A stretch of 8,555 nucleotides of DNA from Ruminococcoides intestinihominis (GTDB taxonomy: Bacteria > Bacillota > Clostridia > Oscillospirales > Acutalibacteraceae). Shown in pieces: positions 1 to 6,499 of this stretch. The position numbers were made by a program, and so were the translations under genes. The notes beneath the pieces were generated by a model, which ran no database searches, had not been told where the DNA came from, and was given only the letters and a program-made list of their open reading frames with translations. Position 1 is the stretch's first letter. Each line of letters opens with the position of its first letter. The DNA lies in the NCBI RefSeq assembly GCF_040096285.1, contig NZ_JBBMEY010000059.1, positions 1 through 8,555 of the forward strand, in the 5' to 3' direction.

Positions 1-25
1 CCATTCCCTCAGCGGAACGTGTTTT

Positions 26-54
26 ATTATACGGCTATTTTGCCTCTTTGTCAA
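26..54 (-). promoter_or_regulatory. Perfect-consensus sigma-A promoter firing leftward out of the window
   Basis: On the minus strand a perfect -35 box TTGACA (49-54) is followed by exactly 17 bases and a perfect -10 box TATAAT (26-31). Transcription should start near position 19-20 and leave the window to the left, so the gene it serves is not visible. The match is 12 of 12 at ideal spacing, which suggests a highly expressed product such as a stable RNA or translation gene; that part is inference. Confidence 0.85.
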
Positions 55-57
55 CAC

Positions 58-90
58 TTTTTTTCAACTTTTTTTAATAATTTTTAAATT
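58..90 (-). promoter_or_regulatory. Phased A-tracts, UP-element-like, upstream of the leftward promoter
   Basis: On the minus strand the DNA immediately upstream of the TTGACA box carries runs of seven, seven and five A's (plus-strand T-runs at 58-64, 69-75 and 81-85). They repeat every 11-12 bp, close to one helical turn. Such tracts bend DNA and resemble UP elements bound by the alpha subunit of RNA polymerase at rRNA-type promoters. Function is inferred from position and composition only. Confidence 0.5.
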
Positions 91-283
91 TCTTTTCACT
101 ACACTATATATTGATATTTAAATTTATTCTTACACAATATATAGTTATATTAGATATCAATAATTGCTATACTATCTGATAATTCTTTGTATTTCCCACA
201 AAATTATTTAAAATATTTTTTTAAATTTAATTTTCACTTTCAAATTTATTTCTATTATCCACAATTAATTCCTATTTTCTTCT
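86..283. other. A+T-rich intergenic spacer with one perfect DnaA box
   Basis: This gene-free stretch lies between the leftward promoter and the ackA terminator. It holds a perfect DnaA-box sequence TTATCCACA at 255-263 on the plus strand, a weaker relative TTTCCCACA at 192-200, and a 9-bp inverted repeat TATTGATAT/ATATCAATA at 109-117 and 154-162. I see no open reading frame of useful length. A single perfect box does not establish a replication origin. Confidence 0.5.
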
Positions 284-323
284 TATAATAAAACAGCCGA
301 TGCTTTATTTTGCACCGACTGTT
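284..323 (-). terminator. Rho-independent terminator of ackA
   Basis: Arms at 312-323 and 292-303 form a 12-bp stem with an 8-base loop. In minus-strand RNA every pair is Watson-Crick or G-U (two G-U pairs), whereas in plus-strand RNA the same two positions become mismatches. This orients the hairpin to the minus strand. It is followed by an imperfect U-rich tail (TTTTATTAT) and begins about 70 bases after the ackA stop codon. Confidence 0.72.
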
Positions 324-361
324 ATTAGTTTTTATAATTTTTATATTATAAAGGGATATAC

Positions 362-390
362 TAATATTATTAAAAACTACAATAATATTA
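362..390. repeat. A/T-only 10-bp inverted repeat after the ackA stop
   Basis: TAATATTATT (362-371) and AATAATATTA (381-390) are perfect inverted repeats with a 9-base spacer, five bases beyond the ackA stop codon. The stem has no G or C and no clean U-run, so it is a weak terminator. It might act as a 3' transcript-end structure before the stronger hairpin at 292-323. Its role is unknown and chance is possible in such A+T-rich DNA. Confidence 0.4.
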
Positions 391-395
391 ATGAA

Positions 396-1604
396 TTACT
401 TATCATTCTTTTCAACTAGAGCCTGAGTATCTCTTGCGATAACAAGTTCTTCGTTAGTTGGGATAACATATACAGGGATTTTACTATCATCAGTAGTTAG
501 TAGTGCTGTGCCGTCAGCAGTTTCATTTCTTTCGTCATCACACTTAATACCTAGTACATTTAGGTAATCTAGAACTGCTTTTCTTAGATGTGTCTGATGT
601 TCACCAATACCTGCAGTAAAGCAGATACCGTCACAACCACCTAGGGCAATATAATATGAGCCGATTGTCTTAGCAATCTGATAATATAGCATCTGGTGAG
701 CTAAGTGTGCTCTTTCGTTACCTGATTCTTCAGCTGCACAAACATCACGGTCATCTGATGATACACCGGAAATACCTAGTAAACCGGACTTCTTATTTAG
801 GATTGTATCCATTTCTTTTGCAGATAGACCTTCTTTTTCCATAATATATGTAACAACAGAAGGGTCAAGTGAACCGGAACGAGTACCCATCATAAAGCCA
901 TCTAGTGGAGTTAGACCCATTGATGTGTCAATAACTTTACCACCTTCAATAGCAGTGATTGAAGAACCGTTACCGATATGACAAGTGATAAGCTTTGTAT
1001 CCTTAATATCCTTACCTAGTAATTTAGCAAGTTTACCTGAAACATATCTATGAGATGTACCGTGGAAACCATATCTACGGATAGAATACTTTTCATAATA
1101 TTCATAAGGTACTGCATACATATATGCTTTTTCAGGCATTGTAGCATGGAAAGAAGTATCAAATACAGTAACCATTGGAGTATCTTTACCAAATACACTT
1201 TGAGCAGCCTTGATACCCTGAACTGCACCAGGGTTGTGTAGTGGAGCTAACGGTGAAAGAAGGTTAATCTGTTCAATAGTAATAGGTGTAACAACTGTTG
1301 ATTCGTGGAAAATCGCACCACCCTGAACGATTCTATGGCCAACTGCACCAACTTCTTTAACATCAGAAATAACACCTACTTCTGGGTCAGTTAGAAGTTC
1401 TTTAACCTGCATAAATGCTTCTGTATGGTTATTCATTTCAACTTTAACAGTCTTTTCTTGACCTTTATAGTTCTTATAACCAACTAGGCTATCGCCAACA
1501 CCGATTCTTTCGCAATTACCTTTACATAGAACTGATTCGTCTTTCATATCAAACAACTGATACTTAAGAGAAGATGAACCAGCATTAATTACTAATACTT
1601 TCAT
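396..1604 (-). CDS. ackA: Acetate kinase
   Basis: Cytosolic acetate kinase: acetyl phosphate + ADP to acetate + ATP, the last ATP-yielding step of mixed-acid fermentation. The 402 residues are full length for the family. The N-terminal NAGSSS phosphate-binding motif is at 7-12. Residues equivalent to the known active site of the Methanosarcina enzyme are present: N7, R91 (GHRIVQGG), D149 (VFDTSFH), H181 (GFHGTSH), N212 (HIGNGSS), R242 (GTRSGSLDP) and E385 (TNEEL). The ATG start is fixed by a perfect AGGAGG (1610-1615) five bases upstream. The gene is transcribed alone from the divergent region shared with tmcAL and ends at the hairpin at 292-323. The usual partner pta (phosphotransacetylase) is not in the window. 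Leucine codons are strongly biased to CTA (about 19 of 33 by hand count), suggesting high expression. Confidence 0.98.
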   Translation of the reverse strand: MKVLVINAGSSSLKYQLFDMKDESVLCKGNCERIGVGDSLVGYKNYKGQEKTVKVEMNNHTEAFMQVKELLTDPEVGVISDVKEVGAVGHRIVQGGAIFHESTVVTPITIEQINLLSPLAPLHNPGAVQGIKAAQSVFGKDTPMVTVFDTSFHATMPEKAYMYAVPYEYYEKYSIRRYGFHGTSHRYVSGKLAKLLGKDIKDTKLITCHIGNGSSITAIEGGKVIDTSMGLTPLDGFMMGTRSGSLDPSVVTYIMEKEGLSAKEMDTILNKKSGLLGISGVSSDDRDVCAAEESGNERAHLAHQMLYYQIAKTIGSYYIALGGCDGICFTAGIGEHQTHLRKAVLDYLNVLGIKCDDERNETADGTALLTTDDSKIPVYVIPTNEELVIARDTQALVEKNDK

Positions 1605-1616
1605 TATATCCTCCTG

Positions 1617-1645
1617 TTGAATGATTCATTCATTTGTTATATAAT
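1617..1645 (+). promoter_or_regulatory. tmcAL promoter, face to face with the ackA promoter
   Basis: On the plus strand TTGAAT (1617-1622), a 17-base spacer and a perfect TATAAT (1640-1645) precede tmcAL. The predicted start is near 1653, giving a leader of about 52 bases. The -35 box sits beside the ackA ribosome binding site (1610-1615), so this promoter lies inside the ackA leader. Each promoter's -10 box falls just downstream of the other's start point. Confidence 0.5.
1618..1632. promoter_or_regulatory. 15-bp palindrome, candidate operator
   Basis: TGAATGA and TCATTCA form a perfect 7-bp dyad around a single central T. A one-base loop cannot make an RNA hairpin, so a DNA-binding dimer is the more natural reading. 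The site overlaps the -35 box and spacer of the tmcAL promoter and lies in the ackA leader next to its ribosome binding site. I could not match it to a known operator: it is one base too long for an ArgR box and lacks the central CG of a CcpA cre site. Confidence 0.4.
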
Positions 1646-1664
1646 AATTAACGATATTATTATA
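1640..1664. repeat. 9-bp inverted repeat uniting the two -10 boxes
   Basis: TATAATAAT (1640-1648) and ATTATTATA (1656-1664) are perfect inverted repeats with a 7-base centre. The outer six bases of each arm are the -10 boxes of the opposing tmcAL and ackA promoters. The repeat is therefore at least partly explained by promoter symmetry. It could also be a binding site or a DNA-melting region. Confidence 0.6.
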
Positions 1665-1687
1665 AGTCAAAAATTGTAGTATTTCAA
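1659..1687 (-). promoter_or_regulatory. ackA promoter
   Basis: On the minus strand TTGAAA (1682-1687), a 17-base spacer and a perfect TATAAT (1659-1664) lie upstream of ackA. The predicted start is near 1652, giving a leader of about 48 bases before the ATG at 1604. A second, overlapping candidate is TTGACT (1665-1670) with an 18-base spacer and TATTAT (1641-1646). No transcript data are available, so which one is used is open. Confidence 0.65.
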
Positions 1688-1704
1688 GTATTTAGGAGAT
1701 TTTT

Positions 1705-2847
1705 ATGATATACGGTTTGGTATCGGAATTCAATCCTTTTCACAATGGTCATAAGTGGCTGATTGACAAGGTTAAAACTGAAAATGACACAGTAGTTACG
1801 GTAATGAGCAGTAGCTTTGTACAGAGAGGTGACATATCTATTATTAGCAAAATGGATAGAACTTTTGCCTCACTAAAAAATGGTGTTGACCTTGTATTGG
1901 AATTACCTTCTGTTTACTCATTGTCAAGTGCAGAGGACTTTGGGAAAAGCTCTATTGAGATTTTGAAAGGTACCAATATAATTGACAAAGTCGTTTTTGG
2001 CAGTGAATGCGGTGATGTTGATTTACTGAAAAAGGGAATTTCTGCTCTTAAAGATAAAAATGTACAAAACATTATAAAAGAAAATATGAATAAAGGTGTT
2101 ACCTATCCCAAGGCTATTCATAATTCTATATTAGAATTATATTCTGATGATATTGCAAATTTATTTGATGGTTCTAACAATATATTGGGTATGGAATATT
2201 TAAAGTCACTTGAAAATAGCAACATATCAGCAATTACTTTTTCCAGGAAAGGTGCTGGGCATAATGATAAATTTTCCAGTGGTGACTTTGCCAGTGGTAG
2301 TTATATAAGAGATAATTATTCTAGCAGAGAATTATATACACCTAAATACCCTATTACCGATACTGCAAAAATTGAAAATATTGAGAAAATTATTCTTTAC
2401 AAACTATCTTCTATGACAGAAAATGACCTTAGAAATATTCCTGATGTTCAGGAAGGTTTTGAAAATAGGATAATTAAAGTTGTTCAAAATACTAACAATT
2501 TTAATGAATTATGTGAAAAACTGAAAACTAAAAGATACACAATGTCTAGGATTAGGAGAATAATTTGTAGGGCAATTCTTGGTATTGATAATTCTGTTAA
2601 AGAAATTAGTGTACCATACATTAGGGTGCTTGGTTTCACAGAAAAAGGCAGTAAATTGCTGAAAGAAATCAAGGAAAATGGCACTTTGCCACTAATAACT
2701 AATGTGAAAACCGGTTATGATAATCTTGATAATAACGGTAAGAAAATTCTAGGAATTGAGAACCTTGCAACTAGGTTGTGGTCACTTGCAAGTTGCAACA
2801 ACACAATACTAAACAATGAATTTACTCAGCAAATTATTAAAGGATAA
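1705..2847 (+). CDS. tmcAL: tRNA(Met) cytidine acetate ligase (TmcAL/YlbM family)
   Basis: TmcAL activates acetate with ATP to acetyl-adenylate and transfers the acetyl group to wobble cytidine 34 of elongator tRNA-Met (ac4C). The 380 residues start with a HIGH-type nucleotidyltransferase fold: GLVSEFNPFHNGH at 4-16, with the HxGH pair H13/H16. Other family motifs visible are SSFVQRGD (36-43), VFGSECGD (97-104), NNILGMEYLKSL (158-169), RKGAGHND (181-188) and GSYIR (198-202). The length is somewhat below that of B. subtilis YlbM as I remember it, with no obvious missing motif. AGGAG (1694-1698) lies six bases before the ATG, fixing the start. The gene diverges from ackA, whose product forms acetate, the TmcAL substrate. 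A hairpin terminator follows 15 bases after the stop codon. Leucine codons are mixed (CTA only about 5 of 35), unlike ackA. Confidence 0.93.
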   Translation: MIYGLVSEFNPFHNGHKWLIDKVKTENDTVVTVMSSSFVQRGDISIISKMDRTFASLKNGVDLVLELPSVYSLSSAEDFGKSSIEILKGTNIIDKVVFGSECGDVDLLKKGISALKDKNVQNIIKENMNKGVTYPKAIHNSILELYSDDIANLFDGSNNILGMEYLKSLENSNISAITFSRKGAGHNDKFSSGDFASGSYIRDNYSSRELYTPKYPITDTAKIENIEKIILYKLSSMTENDLRNIPDVQEGFENRIIKVVQNTNNFNELCEKLKTKRYTMSRIRRIICRAILGIDNSVKEISVPYIRVLGFTEKGSKLLKEIKENGTLPLITNVKTGYDNLDNNGKKILGIENLATRLWSLASCNNTILNNEFTQQIIKG

Positions 2848-2862
2848 GTTAATATACAGAAC

Positions 2863-2892
2863 AAAAACCTTCTAAATTTTAGAAGGTTTTTT
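2863..2892. terminator. Bidirectional terminator between tmcAL and feoB
   Basis: CCTTCT (2868-2873) pairs with AGAAGG (2881-2886), extended by flanking A and T runs. In the plus direction the stem is followed by TTTTTT (2887-2892), serving tmcAL. In the minus direction it is followed by TTTTT (2863-2867), serving feoB. The feoB stop codon (2872-2874) and its last five or so codons lie inside the hairpin, so coding and termination signals overlap. Confidence 0.88.
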
Positions 2893-4971
2893 CTTTAATA
2901 GAATATTAATTATAAATCCTACAAATAATATTGATACTATTGTAAAAACATTTAATTGCACTTCACCTAGAAAAAATCCTATTAGTTGGTAAATGATCAA
3001 TGATATTATGTAGGCAAAAATATTTTGATATAGCAATGCGAAAATAAATAACTTCTTGCTTACAAGTTCCTTATTCATTGCAATTATTGAGGCGATGCAA
3101 GGGGAATTTAACAAGTTAAATACCAAGAAACTAATTGCTGAGGAATATGTTGGCAGAACTGATTTTATAGTTTCATTGGAATTCATGAACATATTTAGTG
3201 ATGAAACGATATTTTCTTTTGCGAAAATTCCTGAAAAAGTTGCACTGATACATTGCCAATTATTAAAACCCAAAGGATAAAACAAATTTGAAATTAACGC
3301 TGAAAAATAACACATTAGTGAGTTATTTTGATTTTCACCATTTAAATAGGTGAATTTTCCATTAGCAAAACCGAAATTAGAAAGTAGCCAAATGATGATA
3401 CAAGCCACCACCAAGACAGTCCCTGCCTTAATTAAAAAGGCTTTTATTCTCTGAAACAGATGTGAACATATTGTACTTAACGAGGGTAAATGATAGTTAG
3501 GAATTTCCATTATGAATGGTGAATCTGTTGTAGTTATAATGTTCAGATTACTGAGAATTAATGAAGAAATCAGCACAAAAATAATTGAAGAAAAATAAAT
3601 TATCGGTGCTACAAGGAAGTTATTTGAGAAAATCTCACTGCTAATAAGTGCAATAATTTGCAACTTGGCACTACAAGGTACATTTGTTGTGGTGATAACT
3701 GTTATAATCTTTTGCTTTTTATTTTCAATAGTTTTTGTTGACATTATAGCCGGTACACCACAACCTGAACTAATAAGTAAAGGAATTATACTTTTACCTG
3801 AAAGACCAAATTTTCTGAAAATTTGGTCCATAATAAAGGCTATTCGTGACATATAGCCTATATCCTCTAATATTCCTAAAAAGAAAAATAATGCAATAAG
3901 TTCAGGTACAAAAGCTATAACACTACCTACACCATTAATTATACCTTCATTAATTAGTGAAATTAAGATATTTGAGCAGTCAATATCGGTGAGAAAAGTT
4001 TTTATATTGTTACTTAACAAGTCATCAAAAATTACTGATGTAATAAAGTCGGAAGTTAAATTTCCTACCAAACTAACTGATATGTAATAAATAAGAAAAA
4101 TTATTAGAATGAAAATTGGAATGGCAGTATATTTCCCTAAGAGAATATTATCCACTTTATTTGAACTATCACAAGACTTGCTACCGGCTGAGTAGCAATT
4201 GCTGAGAAGAACTTCAACAAATTTATATCTATCGTTTATTATTAATGCTACCGATTCATCATTATATAATTCTTCACAAGAATTAATTTTACTATTTATT
4301 TTATTTATAGTTTCTAAATTTAGATTTAGTGAATTTAAAATATATTTATCTTTTTCAAAAATTTTTACTGAATAATATCTTGATTTTTCTTTAACAGAAT
4401 TATTATTGATTTTGCTTTCAATATATTGCAAAGTATTTTCTACATTAGAATTATATTTCATAAATTTAGGTGGTGAAGTTTTATTATTCGCAACTTGAAT
4501 TGTTGTCCTGATTAAGTTATCTATGCCTAAATTTTTAAGTGCGGAGATTTCTACCACTTGAACACCTAGTATTTTTGACAGTTTTTCTATATAAATTTTA
4601 CCACCATTTTTTCGGACAACATCCATCATATTTATTGCAACAACTATGGGTACACCTATTTCCATAAGTTGAAGTGTTAGGTATAGATTTCTCTCTAATT
4701 TTGTTCCGTCGACAATATTGATAATTACATTTGGTTTTTCGTTTACAAGGTAATTTCTTGCAACAACTTCTTCCGGTGAATATGGGGATAGTGAGTAAAT
4801 CCCGGGTAAATCGGTTATAGTTATGTTATTATGATTTTTTAATATACCCTCCTTACTCTCTACCGTTACACCTGACCAATTACCTACATACTGATTGCTA
4901 CCGGTTAATAGATTGAACAAAGTTGTTTTGCCACAATTAGGATTACCTGCAAGTCCGATTTTTATATTCAT
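2872..4971 (-). CDS. feoB: Ferrous iron transport protein B (FeoB)
   Basis: Inner-membrane Fe(II) importer with an N-terminal G-protein domain, used mainly without oxygen. Numbering from the ATG at 4971 (699 residues): G1 GNPNCGKT 9-16, the WSGVTVE switch region 32-38, G3 DLPG 54-57, G4 NMMD 114-117 and G5 SAL 143-145. A helical domain follows, then membrane segments from about residue 284. The two gate motifs are present with their cysteines: GCGVP (C404) and VPCSAKL (C433). The second reads AKLQ where I would expect AKLP or ARLP. An in-frame TTG at 5016 would add 15 residues, but ATG at 4971 has an AGGTGA ribosome binding site and places the G1 motif at the usual distance from the N-terminus. 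No feoA or feoC lies next to it. The last codons run into the shared terminator. Confidence 0.95.
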   Translation of the reverse strand: MNIKIGLAGNPNCGKTTLFNLLTGSNQYVGNWSGVTVESKEGILKNHNNITITDLPGIYSLSPYSPEEVVARNYLVNEKPNVIINIVDGTKLERNLYLTLQLMEIGVPIVVAINMMDVVRKNGGKIYIEKLSKILGVQVVEISALKNLGIDNLIRTTIQVANNKTSPPKFMKYNSNVENTLQYIESKINNNSVKEKSRYYSVKIFEKDKYILNSLNLNLETINKINSKINSCEELYNDESVALIINDRYKFVEVLLSNCYSAGSKSCDSSNKVDNILLGKYTAIPIFILIIFLIYYISVSLVGNLTSDFITSVIFDDLLSNNIKTFLTDIDCSNILISLINEGIINGVGSVIAFVPELIALFFFLGILEDIGYMSRIAFIMDQIFRKFGLSGKSIIPLLISSGCGVPAIMSTKTIENKKQKIITVITTTNVPCSAKLQIIALISSEIFSNNFLVAPIIYFSSIIFVLISSLILSNLNIITTTDSPFIMEIPNYHLPSLSTICSHLFQRIKAFLIKAGTVLVVACIIIWLLSNFGFANGKFTYLNGENQNNSLMCYFSALISNLFYPLGFNNWQCISATFSGIFAKENIVSSLNMFMNSNETIKSVLPTYSSAISFLVFNLLNSPCIASIIAMNKELVSKKLFIFALLYQNIFAYIISLIIYQLIGFFLGEVQLNVFTIVSILFVGFIINILLKKKPSKI

Positions 4972-4975
4972 TTTG

Positions 4976-4981
4976 TCACCT
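4976..4981 (-). promoter_or_regulatory. feoB ribosome binding site deciding the start
   Basis: AGGTGA on the minus strand, four bases before ATG 4969-4971, complements the 3' end of 16S rRNA (GGTGA portion). The upstream TTG candidate at 5014-5016 is preceded by a run of T's with no ribosome binding site, so the ATG is preferred. Confidence 0.7.
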
Positions 4982-5004
4982 AAACTTTCTACTATACAGT
5001 TTAT

Positions 5005-5033
5005 TCTATAAATCAAAAAAAATTACAAGGCAA
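5005..5033 (-). promoter_or_regulatory. Possible feoB promoter
   Basis: feoB follows the strong terminator of the carboxyltransferase operon, so it needs its own promoter in 4982-5033. The best candidate I see is TTGCCT (5028-5033), a 17-base spacer and TATAGA (5005-5010). Both boxes match the consensus at four of six positions. An alternative -10, TATAGT, lies near 4991-4996. No Fur-type dyad is recognisable. Confidence 0.35.
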
Positions 5034-5063
5034 CAAAAAACACCACCCAAAAATGGGTGGTGT
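5034..5063 (-). terminator. Terminator of the carboxyltransferase operon
   Basis: A perfect 10-bp GC-containing stem (arms 5054-5063 and 5040-5049) with a 4-base loop is followed on the minus strand by TTTTTT. It lies 18 bases after the stop codon of the oadA-like gene and separates the operon from feoB. Confidence 0.93.
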
Positions 5064-5081
5064 AATTAATTTAGTTTACAA

Positions 5082-6479
5082 TCAAACCGGATGAATCATA
5101 TTTTCTTTGTCAGCGTTGTTGTTAAGTCCGATTTTCTTGTTTCTACGCTTTTCAAAGAAGTCCTTAGCTACCTTAGGGAACATAGCATAAGAAAGTACAT
5201 CTTCTTCCTTTTCTGCGAAAGGAGCAGCTTCTTTCTTTAGTTCTTCCAGTTCAGGCTTTAGTAGGTCAGCAGGACGACAGTCGATTGGCTGCATATCGCC
5301 AATAATCTTTGTTCTGAATTTAGGGTCGATTGGTAGTGGAGTTGTACCATACTTACCTGCAACAAGATCCTTAAATTCATTTGTAACCATCTTATATCTT
5401 TCACCTGTGATAACATTGAATACTGCCTGAGTACCAACAATCTGTGATGATGGTGTAACTAGTGGTGGGTAACCTGCATCCTTACGAACATTAGGAACTT
5501 CCTTCATAACATCAAGAAGCTTATCTTCCTTACCGGCCTGTTTTAGCTGAGAAAGTAGGTTAGATAGCATACCACCAGGAACTTGATATAGTAGAGCTGA
5601 TGCATCTGTAGCAAGCATCTTAGGGTCAATTAGACCACTGTCTAGATACTTCTGTCTTAGACCCATAAAGTATTCACGAATGTTAGCTAGAGCAGCTAGG
5701 TCAAGACCTGTGTCATATTTTGTACCCTGGAATGCAGCAACAATTGATTCTGTTGGTGAATGAGATGTACCGTCAGCTAGTGGTGACATAGCAGTATCAA
5801 CAACATCACAACCATTTTCTACCGCCTTCATAATACACATTGAAGATAGACCTGCAGTAGCATGTGTGTGTAGCTGAATTGGAATATTAACTGCCTTCTT
5901 AAGATCCTTAATTAGGCTTTCACACTTATATGGTGTAAGTAGAGCAGCCATATCCTTGATACAGATAGAATCTGCACCGATAGCTTCAATCTTCTTAGCA
6001 TAGTCAACATAGTATTTGTTATCAAATACAGGACCTGTTGTGTAACTCATAGCAATCTGTGCATGAGCACCTTCCTTTTTAGCAGCCTTAACAGCTGTTT
6101 CAAGGTTCTTAATATCGTTAAGAGCATCGAAAATTCTGATAATATCAATACCGTTAGCTACTGACTTCTGAACAAAATATTCAAGAACATCATCAGCATA
6201 GTGACGGTAACCAAGCATATTCTGACCACGGAATAACATCTGTAGCTTTGTGTTAGGACATTCCTTACGAAGTGTACGAAGTCTTTCCCATGGGTCTTCA
6301 TCTAGAAATCTTAGGCAAGCATCAAATGTTGCACCACCCCAACATTCTAGTGAATAAAATCCGATTTTATCTAGTTCTGGGAGAATTGGTAACATATCAG
6401 AAAGTGGCATTCTTGTAGCAAGAAGTGACTGATGTGCATCTCTAAGAACTGTTTCTGTAATTTTTAGTTTCTTAGCCAT
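5082..6479 (-). CDS. oadA: Oxaloacetate/pyruvate carboxyltransferase subunit (OadA / transcarboxylase 5S / PycB type)
   Basis: This subunit carries the TIM-barrel carboxyltransferase that moves CO2 between oxaloacetate/pyruvate and carboxybiotin. The 465 residues include RDAHQSL (13-19, metal ligand D14), WGGATFD (47-53), FRGQN (83-87), CIKDMA (173-178, K175 matching the carbamylated metal-ligand lysine) and LHTHATAG (203-210, ligands H204 and H206). The segment from about 290 onward matches the conserved C-terminal part of these enzymes. It stops before any biotin domain, which is encoded separately just upstream. AAGGAAG (6486-6492) precedes the ATG, and the gap from the biotin-carrier gene is 20 bases, indicating co-transcription. 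OadA, transcarboxylase 5S and pyruvate carboxylase B cannot be separated on sequence alone. The operon lacks OadB, OadG and biotin carboxylase, so the symbol names the family, not a proven sodium pump. Confidence 0.9.
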   Translation of the reverse strand: MAKKLKITETVLRDAHQSLLATRMPLSDMLPILPELDKIGFYSLECWGGATFDACLRFLDEDPWERLRTLRKECPNTKLQMLFRGQNMLGYRHYADDVLEYFVQKSVANGIDIIRIFDALNDIKNLETAVKAAKKEGAHAQIAMSYTTGPVFDNKYYVDYAKKIEAIGADSICIKDMAALLTPYKCESLIKDLKKAVNIPIQLHTHATAGLSSMCIMKAVENGCDVVDTAMSPLADGTSHSPTESIVAAFQGTKYDTGLDLAALANIREYFMGLRQKYLDSGLIDPKMLATDASALLYQVPGGMLSNLLSQLKQAGKEDKLLDVMKEVPNVRKDAGYPPLVTPSSQIVGTQAVFNVITGERYKMVTNEFKDLVAGKYGTTPLPIDPKFRTKIIGDMQPIDCRPADLLKPELEELKKEAAPFAEKEEDVLSYAMFPKVAKDFFEKRRNKKIGLNNNADKENMIHPV

Positions 6480-6499
6480 TTTAATCTTCCTTCCAGTTA

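Noticed and set aside
86..283. Replication origin in the left spacer
   Set aside because: Only one perfect DnaA box, and no dnaA, dnaN or rpmH gene is visible; kept as a low-interest observation only.
1050..1241. Plus-strand open frame inside ackA
   Set aside because: It lies wholly in the antisense of a complete, motif-rich ackA and has no ribosome binding site or recognisable domain.
1619..1632. ArgR box or CcpA cre site in the ackA/tmcAL region
   Set aside because: The dyad is 15 bp with an odd centre and lacks the central CG of cre; neither consensus fits.
3056..3280. Plus-strand open frame inside feoB
   Set aside because: Antisense of membrane-segment codons; no independent start signal or family match.
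4972..5016. 15-residue N-terminal extension of FeoB from a TTG codon
   Set aside because: No ribosome binding site before the TTG, whereas ATG 4969-4971 has AGGTGA at good distance and puts the G1 motif where FeoB proteins usually have it.
4972..5033. Fur or iron-responsive operator before feoB
   Set aside because: I looked for a GATAATGATTATC-like dyad and found none.
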